Assembly (NCBI RefSeq): GCF_014656455.1
Contig: NZ_BNCL01000011.1
Location: 1 to 64,000, forward strand
DNA length: 64,000 nt
Direction: 5' to 3'
Origin: Paracoccus aerius
Lineage (GTDB): Bacteria > Pseudomonadota > Alphaproteobacteria > Rhodobacterales > Rhodobacteraceae
Part shown: positions 17,737 through 25,865 of the stretch, one piece after another
Numbering within the stretch: position 1 is the stretch's first letter
How the letters are laid out: every line of letters starts with the position of its first letter
Notes under the pieces: model-generated
Database searches by the model: none
The model's input: the letters and a program-made list of their open reading frames with translations, nothing else
What the model was told of the DNA's origin: nothing
Position numbers and translations under genes: made by a program

Positions 17737-19554
17737 ATGGCAGGACAACCGATTTACGATGCGCGCGAGCCGGTCTCGGGCAGCGAGTTTGGAAACCTTC
17801 CAACGTGGGATCTGACCGACCTTTATCCCGCGCCCGATTCCGCCGAACTGACTGCCGACATCGCCCTGCTGGAATCCGAAGTCACGGCTTTCGCCGCCCG
17901 CTATCAGGGCAAGCTGGCCGACCTGACCCCGGCCGAGATGCTGGCCTGCATCGAAACCTATCAGCGCATCGACATCACCGCCGGGCGGATCATGTCATAT
18001 GCCGGGCTGCGCTATTACCAGAACACGACCGATCCGGCGCGGGCCAAGATGATGGGCGACCTGCAGGGCCGCATCACCGACATCACCACGCCGCTGGTCT
18101 TCTTCAGCCTGGAATTCAACCGCATCCCCGACACGACCTATGAAGCGGTCTTTGCGGCAGCCGACGGTCCCGCGCGCTACAAGCCGATGTTCGACCGGAT
18201 GCGGGCAATGCGGCCCCACCAGCTTTCCGACGAGCTGGAGCAGTTCCTGCACGACGCGTCCGTGGTCGGCGCCGCTGCCTGGAACCGGCTGTTCGACGAA
18301 ACCACCGCCGCGCTCGAGTTCAAGGTCGATGGCGAGGTGATGGGCCTGGAAGCCACGCTGAACCTGCTGACCGACCATGACAGGTCGCGCCGCGAGGCCG
18401 CCGCCCATGCCTTGGCCGAGGTCTTTGGCAAGAACGTCACCTTGTTCGCGCGGGTCCACAACACCCTGGCCAAGGAGAAGGCCATCGAGGACAAGTGGCG
18501 CAAGATGCCCACGCCCCAGCATGGCCGTCACCTGTCGAACCATGTGGAACCCGAGGTGGTCGAGGCGCTGCGCAATGCCGTCACTGCCGCCTATCCGCGC
18601 CTGTCGCATCGTTACTATGCCCTTAAGGCAAAATGGCTGGGCCTGGACAAGCTGCAGGTCTGGGACCGCAACGCGCCGCTGCCGACCGCCCCTGCCCGCA
18701 CCATCGGCTGGGACGAGGCGCGCCAGACCGTGCTGGATGCCTATGGGGGCTTTTCGCCCCGGCTGGCGGAACTGGCCGAGCCCTTCTTCGACAAGGGCTG
18801 GATCGACGCCGCCGTCACCCCCGGCAAGGCGCCGGGCGCCTTCGCCCATCCGACCGTGACGACGGTCCATCCCTACGTCCTGCTGAACTATCTGGGCAAG
18901 CCGCGCGACGTGATGACGCTGGCCCATGAACTGGGCCACGGCGTCCACCAGCGTCTGGCGGCAGGCCAGGGCGAACTGTTGTCATCCACCCCCCTGACGC
19001 TGGCGGAAACCGCGTCGGTCTTTGGCGAGATGCTGACCTTCCGCGCCCTTTTGGCCAAGACCACCGACCCGGCCGAGAAAAAGGCCCTGCTGGCCGGCAA
19101 GGTCGAGGATATGATCAACACGGTCGTCCGTCAGATCGCCTTCTATGACTTCGAATGCAAGCTGCACGCGGCGCGCGCCGAAGGGGAACTGACCCCCGAC
19201 GACATCAATGCGCTGTGGATGTCGGTGCAGCACGAAAGCCTGGGGCCGGTCTTCGAGTTCATGCCCGGATACGAGACCTTCTGGACCTATGTGCCCCATT
19301 TCGTGCATTCGCCCTTCTACGTCTATGCCTATGCCTTCGGCGACGGGCTGGTGAACGCGCTTTACGCCACCTACGAGGCTGGGCTGCCCGATTTCCAGGG
19401 GAAGTATTTCGACCTGCTGTCCGCCGGCGGATCGAAGCACCACAAGGAGCTGCTGGCCCCCTTCGGGCTGGACGCCTCGGACCCCCGGTTCTGGGACAAG
19501 GGGCTGTCCATGATCGAGGGCTTTATCGACGAGCTTGAGGCATTGGAGGCATAG
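17737..19554 (+). CDS. pepF: Oligoendopeptidase F (M3 family)
   Basis: The 605-residue metallopeptidase is expected to cut short peptides in the cytoplasm. The zinc motif HELGH is at 397-401 and the third ligand region follows with LAETASVFGEM. The N-terminal helical lobe (WDLTDLYPAPDS) is typical of PepF. I placed the start at 17737 because AAGGA lies 6 bases before it; two upstream in-frame ATGs (17713, 17722) are also possible and add only a few residues. It is followed by an intergenic element and a dipeptidase, another peptide-degrading function. Confidence 0.93.
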   Translation: MAGQPIYDAREPVSGSEFGNLPTWDLTDLYPAPDSAELTADIALLESEVTAFAARYQGKLADLTPAEMLACIETYQRIDITAGRIMSYAGLRYYQNTTDPARAKMMGDLQGRITDITTPLVFFSLEFNRIPDTTYEAVFAAADGPARYKPMFDRMRAMRPHQLSDELEQFLHDASVVGAAAWNRLFDETTAALEFKVDGEVMGLEATLNLLTDHDRSRREAAAHALAEVFGKNVTLFARVHNTLAKEKAIEDKWRKMPTPQHGRHLSNHVEPEVVEALRNAVTAAYPRLSHRYYALKAKWLGLDKLQVWDRNAPLPTAPARTIGWDEARQTVLDAYGGFSPRLAELAEPFFDKGWIDAAVTPGKAPGAFAHPTVTTVHPYVLLNYLGKPRDVMTLAHELGHGVHQRLAAGQGELLSSTPLTLAETASVFGEMLTFRALLAKTTDPAEKKALLAGKVEDMINTVVRQIAFYDFECKLHAARAEGELTPDDINALWMSVQHESLGPVFEFMPGYETFWTYVPHFVHSPFYVYAYAFGDGLVNALYATYEAGLPDFQGKYFDLLSAGGSKHHKELLAPFGLDASDPRFWDKGLSMIEGFIDELEALEA

Positions 19555-19606
19555 GGGGTGCCGCCCCCATCCGCTGCGCGGATTTCCCCGCGGATATTTT
19601 TGCACA
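19554..19606. repeat. Compound palindrome of the Rhodobacteraceae intergenic type
   Basis: Directly behind pepF there are two small hairpins, a G5/C5 stem (19554-19558 with 19564-19568) and a 6-bp stem (19569-19574 with 19578-19583). They are followed by CCCCGCGG and GATATTTTTGCACAGAAG. G/C hairpins ending in a GGATATTT tail recur between genes in this family, and I recognise the pattern from that. Here it probably also serves as the pepF terminator. Its copy number cannot be tested inside this window. Confidence 0.5.
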
Positions 19607-19610
19607 GAAG

Positions 19611-20801
19611 ATGGTGGCGATGCTGAAACGGATCCTTGTGGCTGTGGCGGTGCTGGTGGTCGTGGCTGCGGCGGCCTTCTTTGTTCTTGCGCCGGGCTAT
19701 GTCGAACGGGCACTGAACCCGCTGCGGATGCCCGCCGAAGGCTGGCCGGTGTCGAACGAGGCGCAGGCGCTGCATGACCGGCTGGTGATCGGCGACTGGC
19801 ATTCCGACGCGCTTTTGTGGGACCGCGACATCCTGCGCCGTGCCGATCGCGGCCATACCGACGTGCCGCGCCTGATTGAAGGCAATGTGGCGGTGCAGGT
19901 CTTCACCACCGTCACGAAAAGTCCGCGCGGCCAGAACTATGACCAGAACAGCACCGAGGCGGCGGACAATATCACGCCGCTCTTCATGGGCCAGTTGCGC
20001 CCGGTGCGGTCCTGGTTCTCGCTGCGCGAGCGGGCCTTGGTGCAGGCCGAGGCCCTTGCCCGGGCCGCCGAGCAAGCGCCGGACCGGTTGCGGCTGATCC
20101 GCACGCGTGGCGATCTGCAAGCCGTGCTGGATGAGCGGGCCGGCGGGAAGCCCGTGCTGGGCGCCCTTCTGGGGTCGGAAGGCGGACACCCGCTGGAAGG
20201 GGACATCGCCAATCTTGACGTTCTGCATGAGGCCGGCTTCCGGCTGATCGGACTGACCCATTTCTTCGACAATGAACTGGGCGGAAGCCTGCACGGCGAA
20301 GGCGGCTCTGGGTCGGGCTTGTCGGATTTCGGTCGGCAGGTTGTTCAGGCCATGATCGACCGCGGCATGGTGATCGACCTCGCCCATGCCTCGCCCTTGA
20401 TGGTGCAGGACGTGCTGGCGATCCCCGAGGCTCGGCCGATCCTGTCCCATACCGGCATCCATGGCCATTGCGGCAGCGCCCGGAACCTGGACGATGACCT
20501 GGTGCGCCAGATCGCGGCAAAGGGCGGCGTGATCGGGATCGGCTTCTGGGCCGACGTGGTCTGTGGCGCGACGCCTGCCCATGTCGCCGAAGCCATTGTT
20601 GCCGCCATCGACCTGGTGGGCGAGGATCACGTTTCGCTGGGATCGGATTACGACGGTTCGGTCGGCGTACCGTTCGACGCGGCCAATCTTGCGGCGCTGA
20701 CCCAGGCCTTGATGGACGAGGGACTGTCCGAGGATCAGATCACCAAGGTCATGGGCGCCAACATGATCCGTTATCTGAACGAAACCCTGCCAGAGGCCTG
20801 A
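19611..20801 (+). CDS. Membrane-anchored dipeptidase (M19, renal dipeptidase family)
   Basis: The 396-residue product has one N-terminal membrane span (about 5-27) and then an M19 amidohydrolase domain. The first metal pair is His64/Asp66 in GDWHSD. EGGHPLEG, LTHF and the LSHTGIHGHCG segment supply the remaining metal and substrate residues, and a GSDYDG motif ends the barrel. It should cleave dipeptides at the outer face of the inner membrane. The ATG could be 19611 or 19620; neither has a strong ribosome site. It lies 3 bases ahead of the rbsD-like gene. A second, soluble M19 enzyme is encoded at 34732. Confidence 0.88.
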   Translation: MVAMLKRILVAVAVLVVVAAAAFFVLAPGYVERALNPLRMPAEGWPVSNEAQALHDRLVIGDWHSDALLWDRDILRRADRGHTDVPRLIEGNVAVQVFTTVTKSPRGQNYDQNSTEAADNITPLFMGQLRPVRSWFSLRERALVQAEALARAAEQAPDRLRLIRTRGDLQAVLDERAGGKPVLGALLGSEGGHPLEGDIANLDVLHEAGFRLIGLTHFFDNELGGSLHGEGGSGSGLSDFGRQVVQAMIDRGMVIDLAHASPLMVQDVLAIPEARPILSHTGIHGHCGSARNLDDDLVRQIAAKGGVIGIGFWADVVCGATPAHVAEAIVAAIDLVGEDHVSLGSDYDGSVGVPFDAANLAALTQALMDEGLSEDQITKVMGANMIRYLNETLPEA

Positions 20802-20804
20802 TCG

Positions 20805-21188
20805 ATGAAACGCACGAAGCTGCTGCATTCGGAACTGTCCGGACTTATCGCCGCGATGGGTCACGGCGACCTGCTGGTCATCGGCGATGCGGGCCTGCCC
20901 GTCCCGCCGGGCGTGCGCTGCATCGACCTGGCCGTGACGCGCGGTGTGCCGCGGTTCTTCGACGTGCTGGATGCCGTTCTGGCCGAGATGGTCGTCGAAC
21001 GCGCGGCCTGGGCCGACGAGGCTTCGGGCGATCTGGACGCTGCACTGCGTGGCCGTGACCTGGGCGAGACCCGCCAGGTCGCGCACCAGGCGTTCAAGGC
21101 CCTGACCGGCCAGGCCCACGCCGTCGTGCGCACCGGAGAGTTCACCCCCTATGCCAATGTCTGCCTGTGGTCCGGCGTCGCCTTCTGA
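20805..21188 (+). CDS. rbsD: RbsD-type D-ribose pyranase / sugar mutarotase
   Basis: The 127-residue product matches RbsD in length and motifs. His20 lies in MGHGD, DAGLPVP follows at 28-34, and the conserved C-terminal PYANVCLWSGV contains Tyr116. RbsD interconverts pyran and furan forms of ribose; FucU is a close relative for fucose, and I cannot exclude that specificity. No ribose transporter is nearby. Instead it follows a dipeptidase gene by 3 bases, so the substrate in this setting is uncertain. Confidence 0.85.
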   Translation: MKRTKLLHSELSGLIAAMGHGDLLVIGDAGLPVPPGVRCIDLAVTRGVPRFFDVLDAVLAEMVVERAAWADEASGDLDAALRGRDLGETRQVAHQAFKALTGQAHAVVRTGEFTPYANVCLWSGVAF

Positions 21189-21249
21189 CCTTGCGGAACC
21201 CGCTGCGCCAAACCGCGTTCGGTCGCAGATCGTGCAAAGGAGTAGAAGG

Positions 21250-21387
21250 ATGCAGAAGACCTTGATCGGCCTTGGCGCCATTCTTGCCATGATGACGCTG
21301 GCAGGCTGCCAGACGGCACAGGGGATCGGCCGCGATGTTTCGACCGCGGGCCAGGTGATCCAGCAGGAAACGGCCGAGGCTATGTGA
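21250..21387 (+). CDS. Entericidin-like small lipoprotein
   Basis: The 45-residue peptide has a signal sequence ending in the lipobox TLAGC (Cys20), followed by the entericidin-type QTAQGIGRDVSTAGQVI amphipathic helix. A strong AAAGGAG precedes the ATG. Entericidins are outer-membrane or periplasmic lipoproteins linked in E. coli to toxin/antidote and stress behaviour; the role here is unknown. A small GC hairpin at 21393 follows. Confidence 0.85.
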   Translation: MQKTLIGLGAILAMMTLAGCQTAQGIGRDVSTAGQVIQQETAEAM

Positions 21388-21392
21388 TCCAG

Positions 21393-21416
21393 GGGCGGCC
21401 TTCCGGGGCCGCCCTT
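21393..21416 (+). terminator. Weak hairpin terminator after entericidin
   Basis: An 8-bp GC stem (21393-21400 with 21407-21414) has a 6-base loop but only two Ts behind it. It may slow or partly end the short transcript. Confidence 0.45.
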
Positions 21417-21453
21417 GAACCTTCCGGCATCCTTGCGTGGACAGGAGATTGCG

Positions 21454-21834
21454 ATGCGACTGATGTTTCTCGCGGCGCTGCTGCTGCCCTTGCCGGCACA
21501 GGCCTTTACCGCCCAGAACGGCATGACGGCGGTGCAGACCGGCCCATCCGAGATCTCGGTCATCCACGATGTGCGGCGTGCCGATACGGACTACTGGTGC
21601 GCGGCTGGCGATTTCGCGCAGCGGGCCCTTGGGCTGCCCGGCAAGACCCGCATCTGGCGTGCCTCGCCCAAACCGCGGGGGGCGGGGGAAGGGATCATCT
21701 TCACGCTGGATCCCGCCAAGGCGGCCAAGGGCGCGGGCCTGTCGCAATTCGGCAGCGGGCAAAGGGACGGATCGATCCCGGCCGCGATGGCAGTAGGCAG
21801 CTATTGTCGGGTGATCGTGCCCTATTTCGACTGA
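21454..21834 (+). CDS. Secreted protein, function unknown
   Basis: The 126-residue product has a signal peptide (MRLMFLAALLLPLPAQA, cleavage near residue 17). The mature domain contains two Cys, one in DYWCAAGDFA and one in GSYCRV near the C-terminus, which may form a disulfide. CAGGAG stands 7 bases before the ATG at 21454; the in-frame start 39 bases earlier lacks a site. I recognise it only as the kind of small periplasmic protein conserved among Rhodobacteraceae. It ends 3 bases before the convergent GAF gene. Confidence 0.65.
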   Translation: MRLMFLAALLLPLPAQAFTAQNGMTAVQTGPSEISVIHDVRRADTDYWCAAGDFAQRALGLPGKTRIWRASPKPRGAGEGIIFTLDPAKAAKGAGLSQFGSGQRDGSIPAAMAVGSYCRVIVPYFD

Positions 21835-21837
21835 CGT

Positions 21838-22320
21838 TCAGCCGGCAAGCGTTCCCAGGCGGCTGGCCACGAGGTTGGAATGCGTTTCGACAAGGTGAAG
21901 CGCGTCCTCGGTCAGGTCGGGGCGCGGCTGGCGGCTGAGAAAGCAGAACATGCCGAAGACGCTGCCGTCGGGTCGATGGACCGGCACGGACAGGTGGCTG
22001 CCGATGGGGATCATCTGGGTGATCGGCAGGTCGGTCGCGATCTTGTGGCGACTGGTATCGGGCATCAGGCGGGGCAGATTGCCGTCGATGATGTGCTTGC
22101 AATAGATTTCGCGCAGATCCATGCTCTGGCTGGGCTGGATCATCGCCTCGAGCCCTGGGGCGCTGACGGCGCGGAAGACGGCGCGGCTGTCCATGAATTC
22201 GGACAGGTAGGCAACCTCCATCCCCAGCGTTTCGCGCACCGTTTCCAGCGACAGCTGAATGGCCGCGTGATCGGCGGTGTTTTCGGCGACGGCGGACAGG
22301 GCGGGCGAAAGGCTGGGCAT
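21838..22320 (-). CDS. Stand-alone GAF-domain protein
   Basis: The 160-residue protein is one GAF domain: an N-terminal helix (SLETVRETLGMEVAYLSEF), then SVPVHRPDGSVFGMFCFLSR, the characteristic GAF strand pair near the C-terminus. Cys in YCKH and FCFL are potential redox or ligand sites, but no function is proved. It has no output domain, so it would act as a separate sensor, perhaps for a partner elsewhere. GAGGA lies before the ATG. The intergenic space upstream holds a large palindrome next to the RAYT gene. Confidence 0.8.
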   Translation of the reverse strand: MPSLSPALSAVAENTADHAAIQLSLETVRETLGMEVAYLSEFMDSRAVFRAVSAPGLEAMIQPSQSMDLREIYCKHIIDGNLPRLMPDTSRHKIATDLPITQMIPIGSHLSVPVHRPDGSVFGMFCFLSRQPRPDLTEDALHLVETHSNLVASRLGTLAG

Positions 22321-22385
22321 GGCATCCTCGTTAAGCGACAGGATTGCAGGCTAGCACGGCAGGGGCTGCGGGCGATGCCCGAAAT

Positions 22386-22430
22386 GCCTCGGTTTTTATC
22401 GGTCGCCGTTAACCGACCGGAAACCGAGGC
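22386..22430. repeat. Large nested palindrome upstream of the RAYT gene
   Basis: The outer arms are a perfect 10-bp stem (22386-22395 with 22421-22430). A second 6-bp stem (22400-22405 with 22414-22419) nests inside it. The sequence could extrude as a cruciform or fold as RNA. It ends 15 bases before the RAYT start codon. It differs in sequence from the three downstream REPs but occupies the 5' flank, as REPs do in RAYT units. Confidence 0.7.
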
Positions 22431-22445
22431 GCGCGATGTTGGCGC

Positions 22446-22924
22446 ATGTTGCGCTATCTCCGCCCCCGCCTGCCCGGCGTCCCGATCTTCTTCACCGTCG
22501 CCTTGGCGCAGCGGGACAGTCGGCTGCTGGTCGATGAGGTTGATCGCCTGCGCGAGGCGGTCAGGGCGACGCAGGCGGAACGGCCGTTCGGGATGGATGC
22601 ATGGGTTGTGCTGCCGGATCACCTGCATTGCCTCTGGCGCCTGCCCGATGGGATTGCAATTATTCGACCCAGTGGCGGCTGATCAAGGCGCGCTTCTCTC
22701 GGGGCTTGCCAGCAGGACCGTTACGCGGCAGCCATGTCGCCCGGCAGGAACGCGGCATCTGGCAGCGCCGGTTCTGGGAACATCATATCCGCCATGACGA
22801 GGATCATGCGGCGCATCTGCGGTATTGCTGGTTCAATCCGGTGAAACATGGATATGTGAAACGGCCCGAGGATTGGCCGTATTCGTCATTCCACCGCGAC
22901 AAGGCCGCCGGAAAGGTGGCGTAG
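22446..22924 (+). pseudogene. REP-associated tyrosine transposase (RAYT, Y1/HUH type), frameshifted
   Basis: The first reading frame (22446 to a stop at 22682) encodes the HUH half, with the metal motif in LPDHLHCLWRLPDG. The second frame supplies the rest, STQWRLIKARFSRG and the C-terminal part with the catalytic-Tyr region WFNPVKHGYVKRPEDWPYSS, ending at 22924. The two join if one G is added to the GGG at 22650-22652. RAYTs are single-copy, domesticated IS200/IS605-like transposases that process REP hairpins. A sequencing error in a short G run is possible, so it may be intact in the organism. Confidence 0.85.
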
Positions 22925-22944
22925 GGTGCGTGCTTGCACGCACC
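22925..22944. repeat. REP palindrome 1
   Basis: A perfect 9-bp stem (22925-22933 with 22936-22944) closes on TT. It begins at the RAYT stop codon, preceded by GTAG. The GTAGGGTGCGTG type is a REP class widely seen beside RAYT genes. Confidence 0.85.
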
Positions 22945-23018
22945 GTGTGTCGGTGAGGTGGGAGGAACGGGTCATAGAGTGGGCGAGCAGACCGCCCGGA
23001 TGATCGTGCAACCCGTAG

Positions 23019-23038
23019 GGTGCGTGTTCACACGCACC
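23019..23038. repeat. REP palindrome 2
   Basis: A 9-bp stem (23019-23027 with 23030-23038) closes on TC. It is a diverged copy of REP 1 in the same orientation, again preceded by GTAG. Confidence 0.85.
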
Positions 23039-23061
23039 ATTGGCGACGGCGGCGAGGAAGC

Positions 23062-23081
23062 GGTGCGTGCAAGCACGCACC
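23062..23081. repeat. REP palindrome 3, inverted
   Basis: This is the exact reverse complement of REP 1: a 9-bp stem (23062-23070 with 23073-23081) with an AA loop. With REP 2 it forms an inverted REP pair (BIME-like) just before the end of the AT-rich orphan gene. Confidence 0.85.
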
Positions 23082-23099
23082 CAACGCTTGCTGTGTCAA

Positions 23100-23966
23100 T
23101 TACTCATCAAGCAGCAAATCATCATCATCGTCAGGGCCAAGGTCGCTATAATCTCGTCGGACTGCTAAGACTTTAAGTCTCTTTGCACGACCATCCATTG
23201 TGTCAATGGATGTGAAACGAGCTACCACCTCCATCTTTGCATCAAACTTGCCTTTTTCACGCAAAGCGAATGCCCCCGCAGCCGCAACAATCGTCTCCAA
23301 GCTCTCACGATCCGCATCAGCCAGCAGATCAAGTGTAAACGCTTGCTCAGCTTCCAAATCGAACATTCGTCCGGTCCTATTTCGTCCATCATAGCTTGTG
23401 ACTAGAAACCGCTGGGACCTAACTTCGTTATTAAAAACTTCCTCGTTCATGTAGGCTTTTGTTTCGCCGCTCAACTGGATCGAATTATCATCTCCGTTAA
23501 CAAAAATTGTTATGTTTCCAGATCCATGATTGATGACATTATGCGCCTTGCGAATAGCTGGTTCTGTTGCCTGAACCAGGGCACCAAAGTCTCCCGACGG
23601 AACCTTGTCATCCAGTTCTTCAACACGCTCGCGCCTCAGTTGGCCGGTTGCCGTGAGAAAAACCCGTTTAATTAGATCCCAAGTTACTCCACCTGCGACA
23701 GCATTAGCTGCAAAAACGCCAAGGTGTTCTGCCTGATCAGCATATTGAAAGATAAATTCAAAAGAACCTTCGCGAGTCCCAACTAGAAGTAGATCCGACT
23801 CAAGGTCCTTGATACGCTTACGACGAACCTCTCCACTTCTAGCGTAGTGAATGATAACACTTACAGCTTGGGAAAAGGCTTCAGCACTTTCAAGTGCAGC
23901 AAATGCAGGAACCATACCAGTTCTCGCAAGACCGCCATCCAACTTTGCAATCAATGTTTCTGTCAT
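23100..23966 (-). CDS. AT-rich orphan gene, function unknown
   Basis: The 288-residue product is soluble, without signal peptide or membrane span. It has a mixed alpha/beta N-terminal part, a middle segment NITIFVNGDDNSIQLSG reminiscent of a small beta hairpin, and an acidic C-terminal tail with five Asp. I do not recognise a family. A 60-base sample (23401-23460) is about 40% GC, against roughly 65-70% in neighbouring genes, and AT-ending codons are common, so recent transfer is likely. The ribosome site is weak. It sits between the REP cluster and lepA, which marks this spot as an insertion site. Confidence 0.7.
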   Translation of the reverse strand: MTETLIAKLDGGLARTGMVPAFAALESAEAFSQAVSVIIHYARSGEVRRKRIKDLESDLLLVGTREGSFEFIFQYADQAEHLGVFAANAVAGGVTWDLIKRVFLTATGQLRRERVEELDDKVPSGDFGALVQATEPAIRKAHNVINHGSGNITIFVNGDDNSIQLSGETKAYMNEEVFNNEVRSQRFLVTSYDGRNRTGRMFDLEAEQAFTLDLLADADRESLETIVAAAGAFALREKGKFDAKMEVVARFTSIDTMDGRAKRLKVLAVRRDYSDLGPDDDDDLLLDE

Positions 23967-24016
23967 AAACCCAAAATCCTAATGACTATATGCGGTCTTA
24001 GTGCTGGGGTCAGTCA

Positions 24017-25816
24017 CTACCCATCCATCTTCAACGCCTGAATAAACGCCGTCTGCGGGATCTCCACTTTCCCGAACTGGCGCATCTTCTTCTTGCCGGC
24101 CTTCTGCTTCTCCAGCAGCTTCTTTTTCCGCGTCGCGTCGCCGCCATAGCATTTGGCGGTCACGTCCTTGCGCATGGCCGACAGTGTCTCGCGCGCGATC
24201 ACGCGGGCGCCGATGGCCGCCTGGATCGGGATCTTGAACATGTGCCGGGGGATCAGTTCCTTGAGCTTTTCCACCATCACGCGGCCACGGGCCTCGGCGC
24301 GGTCGCGGTGGACCATGATGGACAGGGCGTCCACGGGCTCGTCATTGACCAGGATCGACATCTTGACCAGGAAATCCTCGCGGTATTCGCTGATCTGATA
24401 GTCGAAGCTGGCATAGCCCTTGGTCACGGATTTCAGGCGGTCGTAGAAGTCGAAGACGACCTCGGCCAGGGGCAGGTCATAGACGACCATGGCGCGGTTG
24501 CCGGCATAGGTCAGGTCCAGCTGGATGCCGCGGCGGTCCTGGCACAGCTTCAGCACGTCGCCCAGGTATTCGTCGGGGACCATGATCGTGGCCTTGATGC
24601 GCGGCTCCTCGATATGGTCCACATGGGTCAGGTCGGGCATGTCGGCGGGGTTGTGCAGGTCGCGCACCTCTCCGTCGCGCATGTGCAGCTTGAAGACCAC
24701 CGAAGGGGCGGTGGTGATCAGGTCCAAGTCGTATTCGCGTTCCAGCCGGTCGCGGATCACCTCGAGATGCAGCAGACCCAGGAAGCCGCAGCGGAAGCCG
24801 AAGCCAAGGGCAGCCGAGGTCTCCATCTCATAGCTGAAGGAGGCGTCGTTCAAGGCCAGCTTCTCGATCGCGTCGCGCAGGGCCTCGAAGTCGTTGGCGT
24901 CCACGGGGAACAGCCCGCAGAAGACCACCGGCTGGGCTGGCTTGAAGCCGGGCAGCGCGGCCTCGGCGCCCTTCTTTTCATGGGTGATGGTGTCGCCCAC
25001 GCGGGTGTCGCGGACCTGCTTGATGGAAGCGGTAAAGACCCCGATCTCGCCCGGGCCCAGTTCGGCGATGTCCACCATCTGCGGGGTCAGCACGGCCAGC
25101 TTGTCGATGCCGTAGACCGCCCCGGTCTGCATCATCTTCACGCGGTCGCCCTTGCGGATCACGCCGTCCATGACGCGGATCATCACGACAACGCCCAGAT
25201 AGGCGTCATACCAGGAATCCACCAGCATGGCCTTCAGCGGCGCGTCGCGGTCGCCCTTGGGCGCGGGAAGGCGCGTCACGATGGCTTCCAGCACGTCGGG
25301 GATGCCGAGGCCGGTCTTGGCGCTGATCGGGATCGCGTCCTGTGCGTCGATGCCGATCACCTCCTCGATGTTGTCCTTGACGCGGTCGGGTTCGGCGGCG
25401 GGCAGGTCGATCTTGTTCAGGACCGGCACGATCTCGTGGCCCGCGTCGATGGCCTGATAGACATTGGCCAGGGTCTGCGCCTCGACCCCCTGGGAGGCAT
25501 CCACGACCAGCAGCGAGCCTTCGACCGCGCGCATGGACCGGCTGACCTCGTAGGCGAAGTCCACATGGCCCGGCGTGTCGATCAGGTTCAGCACATAGGT
25601 GCGGCCGTCCTTGGCCGGATAGCTGATCCGGACAGTGTTGGCCTTGATGGTGATGCCGCGTTCCCGCTCGATATCCATGCTGTCCAGAAGCTGGGCCTTC
25701 ATGTCGCGTTCGGCGACAGTGCCCGTCAGCTGGATCAGCCGGTCGGCCAGGGTGGATTTGCCGTGGTCGATATGGGCCACGATGGAGAAATTGCGGATCA
25801 GGGAAAGCTCGGTCAT
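24017..25816 (-). CDS. lepA: Elongation factor 4 (back-translocase)
   Basis: The 599-residue translational GTPase has G1 AHIDHGKS at 14-21, G3 DTPGHVDF and G4 NKIDLP. The C-terminal LepA-specific domain includes [20 protein letters not shown]. Length is normal. EF4 acts on ribosomes under stress or during assembly. The ATG at 25816 gives the expected N-terminus [18 protein letters not shown]; a TTG 15 bases upstream is less likely. The 3' side has the transferred orphan gene. Confidence 0.97.
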   Translation of the reverse strand: MTELSLIRNFSIVAHIDHGKSTLADRLIQLTGTVAERDMKAQLLDSMDIERERGITIKANTVRISYPAKDGRTYVLNLIDTPGHVDFAYEVSRSMRAVEGSLLVVDASQGVEAQTLANVYQAIDAGHEIVPVLNKIDLPAAEPDRVKDNIEEVIGIDAQDAIPISAKTGLGIPDVLEAIVTRLPAPKGDRDAPLKAMLVDSWYDAYLGVVVMIRVMDGVIRKGDRVKMMQTGAVYGIDKLAVLTPQMVDIAELGPGEIGVFTASIKQVRDTRVGDTITHEKKGAEAALPGFKPAQPVVFCGLFPVDANDFEALRDAIEKLALNDASFSYEMETSAALGFGFRCGFLGLLHLEVIRDRLEREYDLDLITTAPSVVFKLHMRDGEVRDLHNPADMPDLTHVDHIEEPRIKATIMVPDEYLGDVLKLCQDRRGIQLDLTYAGNRAMVVYDLPLAEVVFDFYDRLKSVTKGYASFDYQISEYREDFLVKMSILVNDEPVDALSIMVHRDRAEARGRVMVEKLKELIPRHMFKIPIQAAIGARVIARETLSAMRKDVTAKCYGGDATRKKKLLEKQKAGKKKMRQFGKVEIPQTAFIQALKMDG

Positions 25817-25865
25817 GGCCGGGCTATACAAGGGCTTTGGCCCTGCGGGAAGGGGATTTTGCAGC

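Noticed and set aside
22925-23081. The three GGTGCGTG palindromes as a CRISPR array
   Set aside because: Spacing is uneven, one copy is inverted, the units are short palindromes, and no cas gene is near. They fit REPs.
22320-24016. Prophage or genomic island around the AT-rich gene
   Set aside because: No integrase, attachment repeats or phage structural genes; the atypical part is about 1.6 kb and consistent with a REP unit plus one gene.
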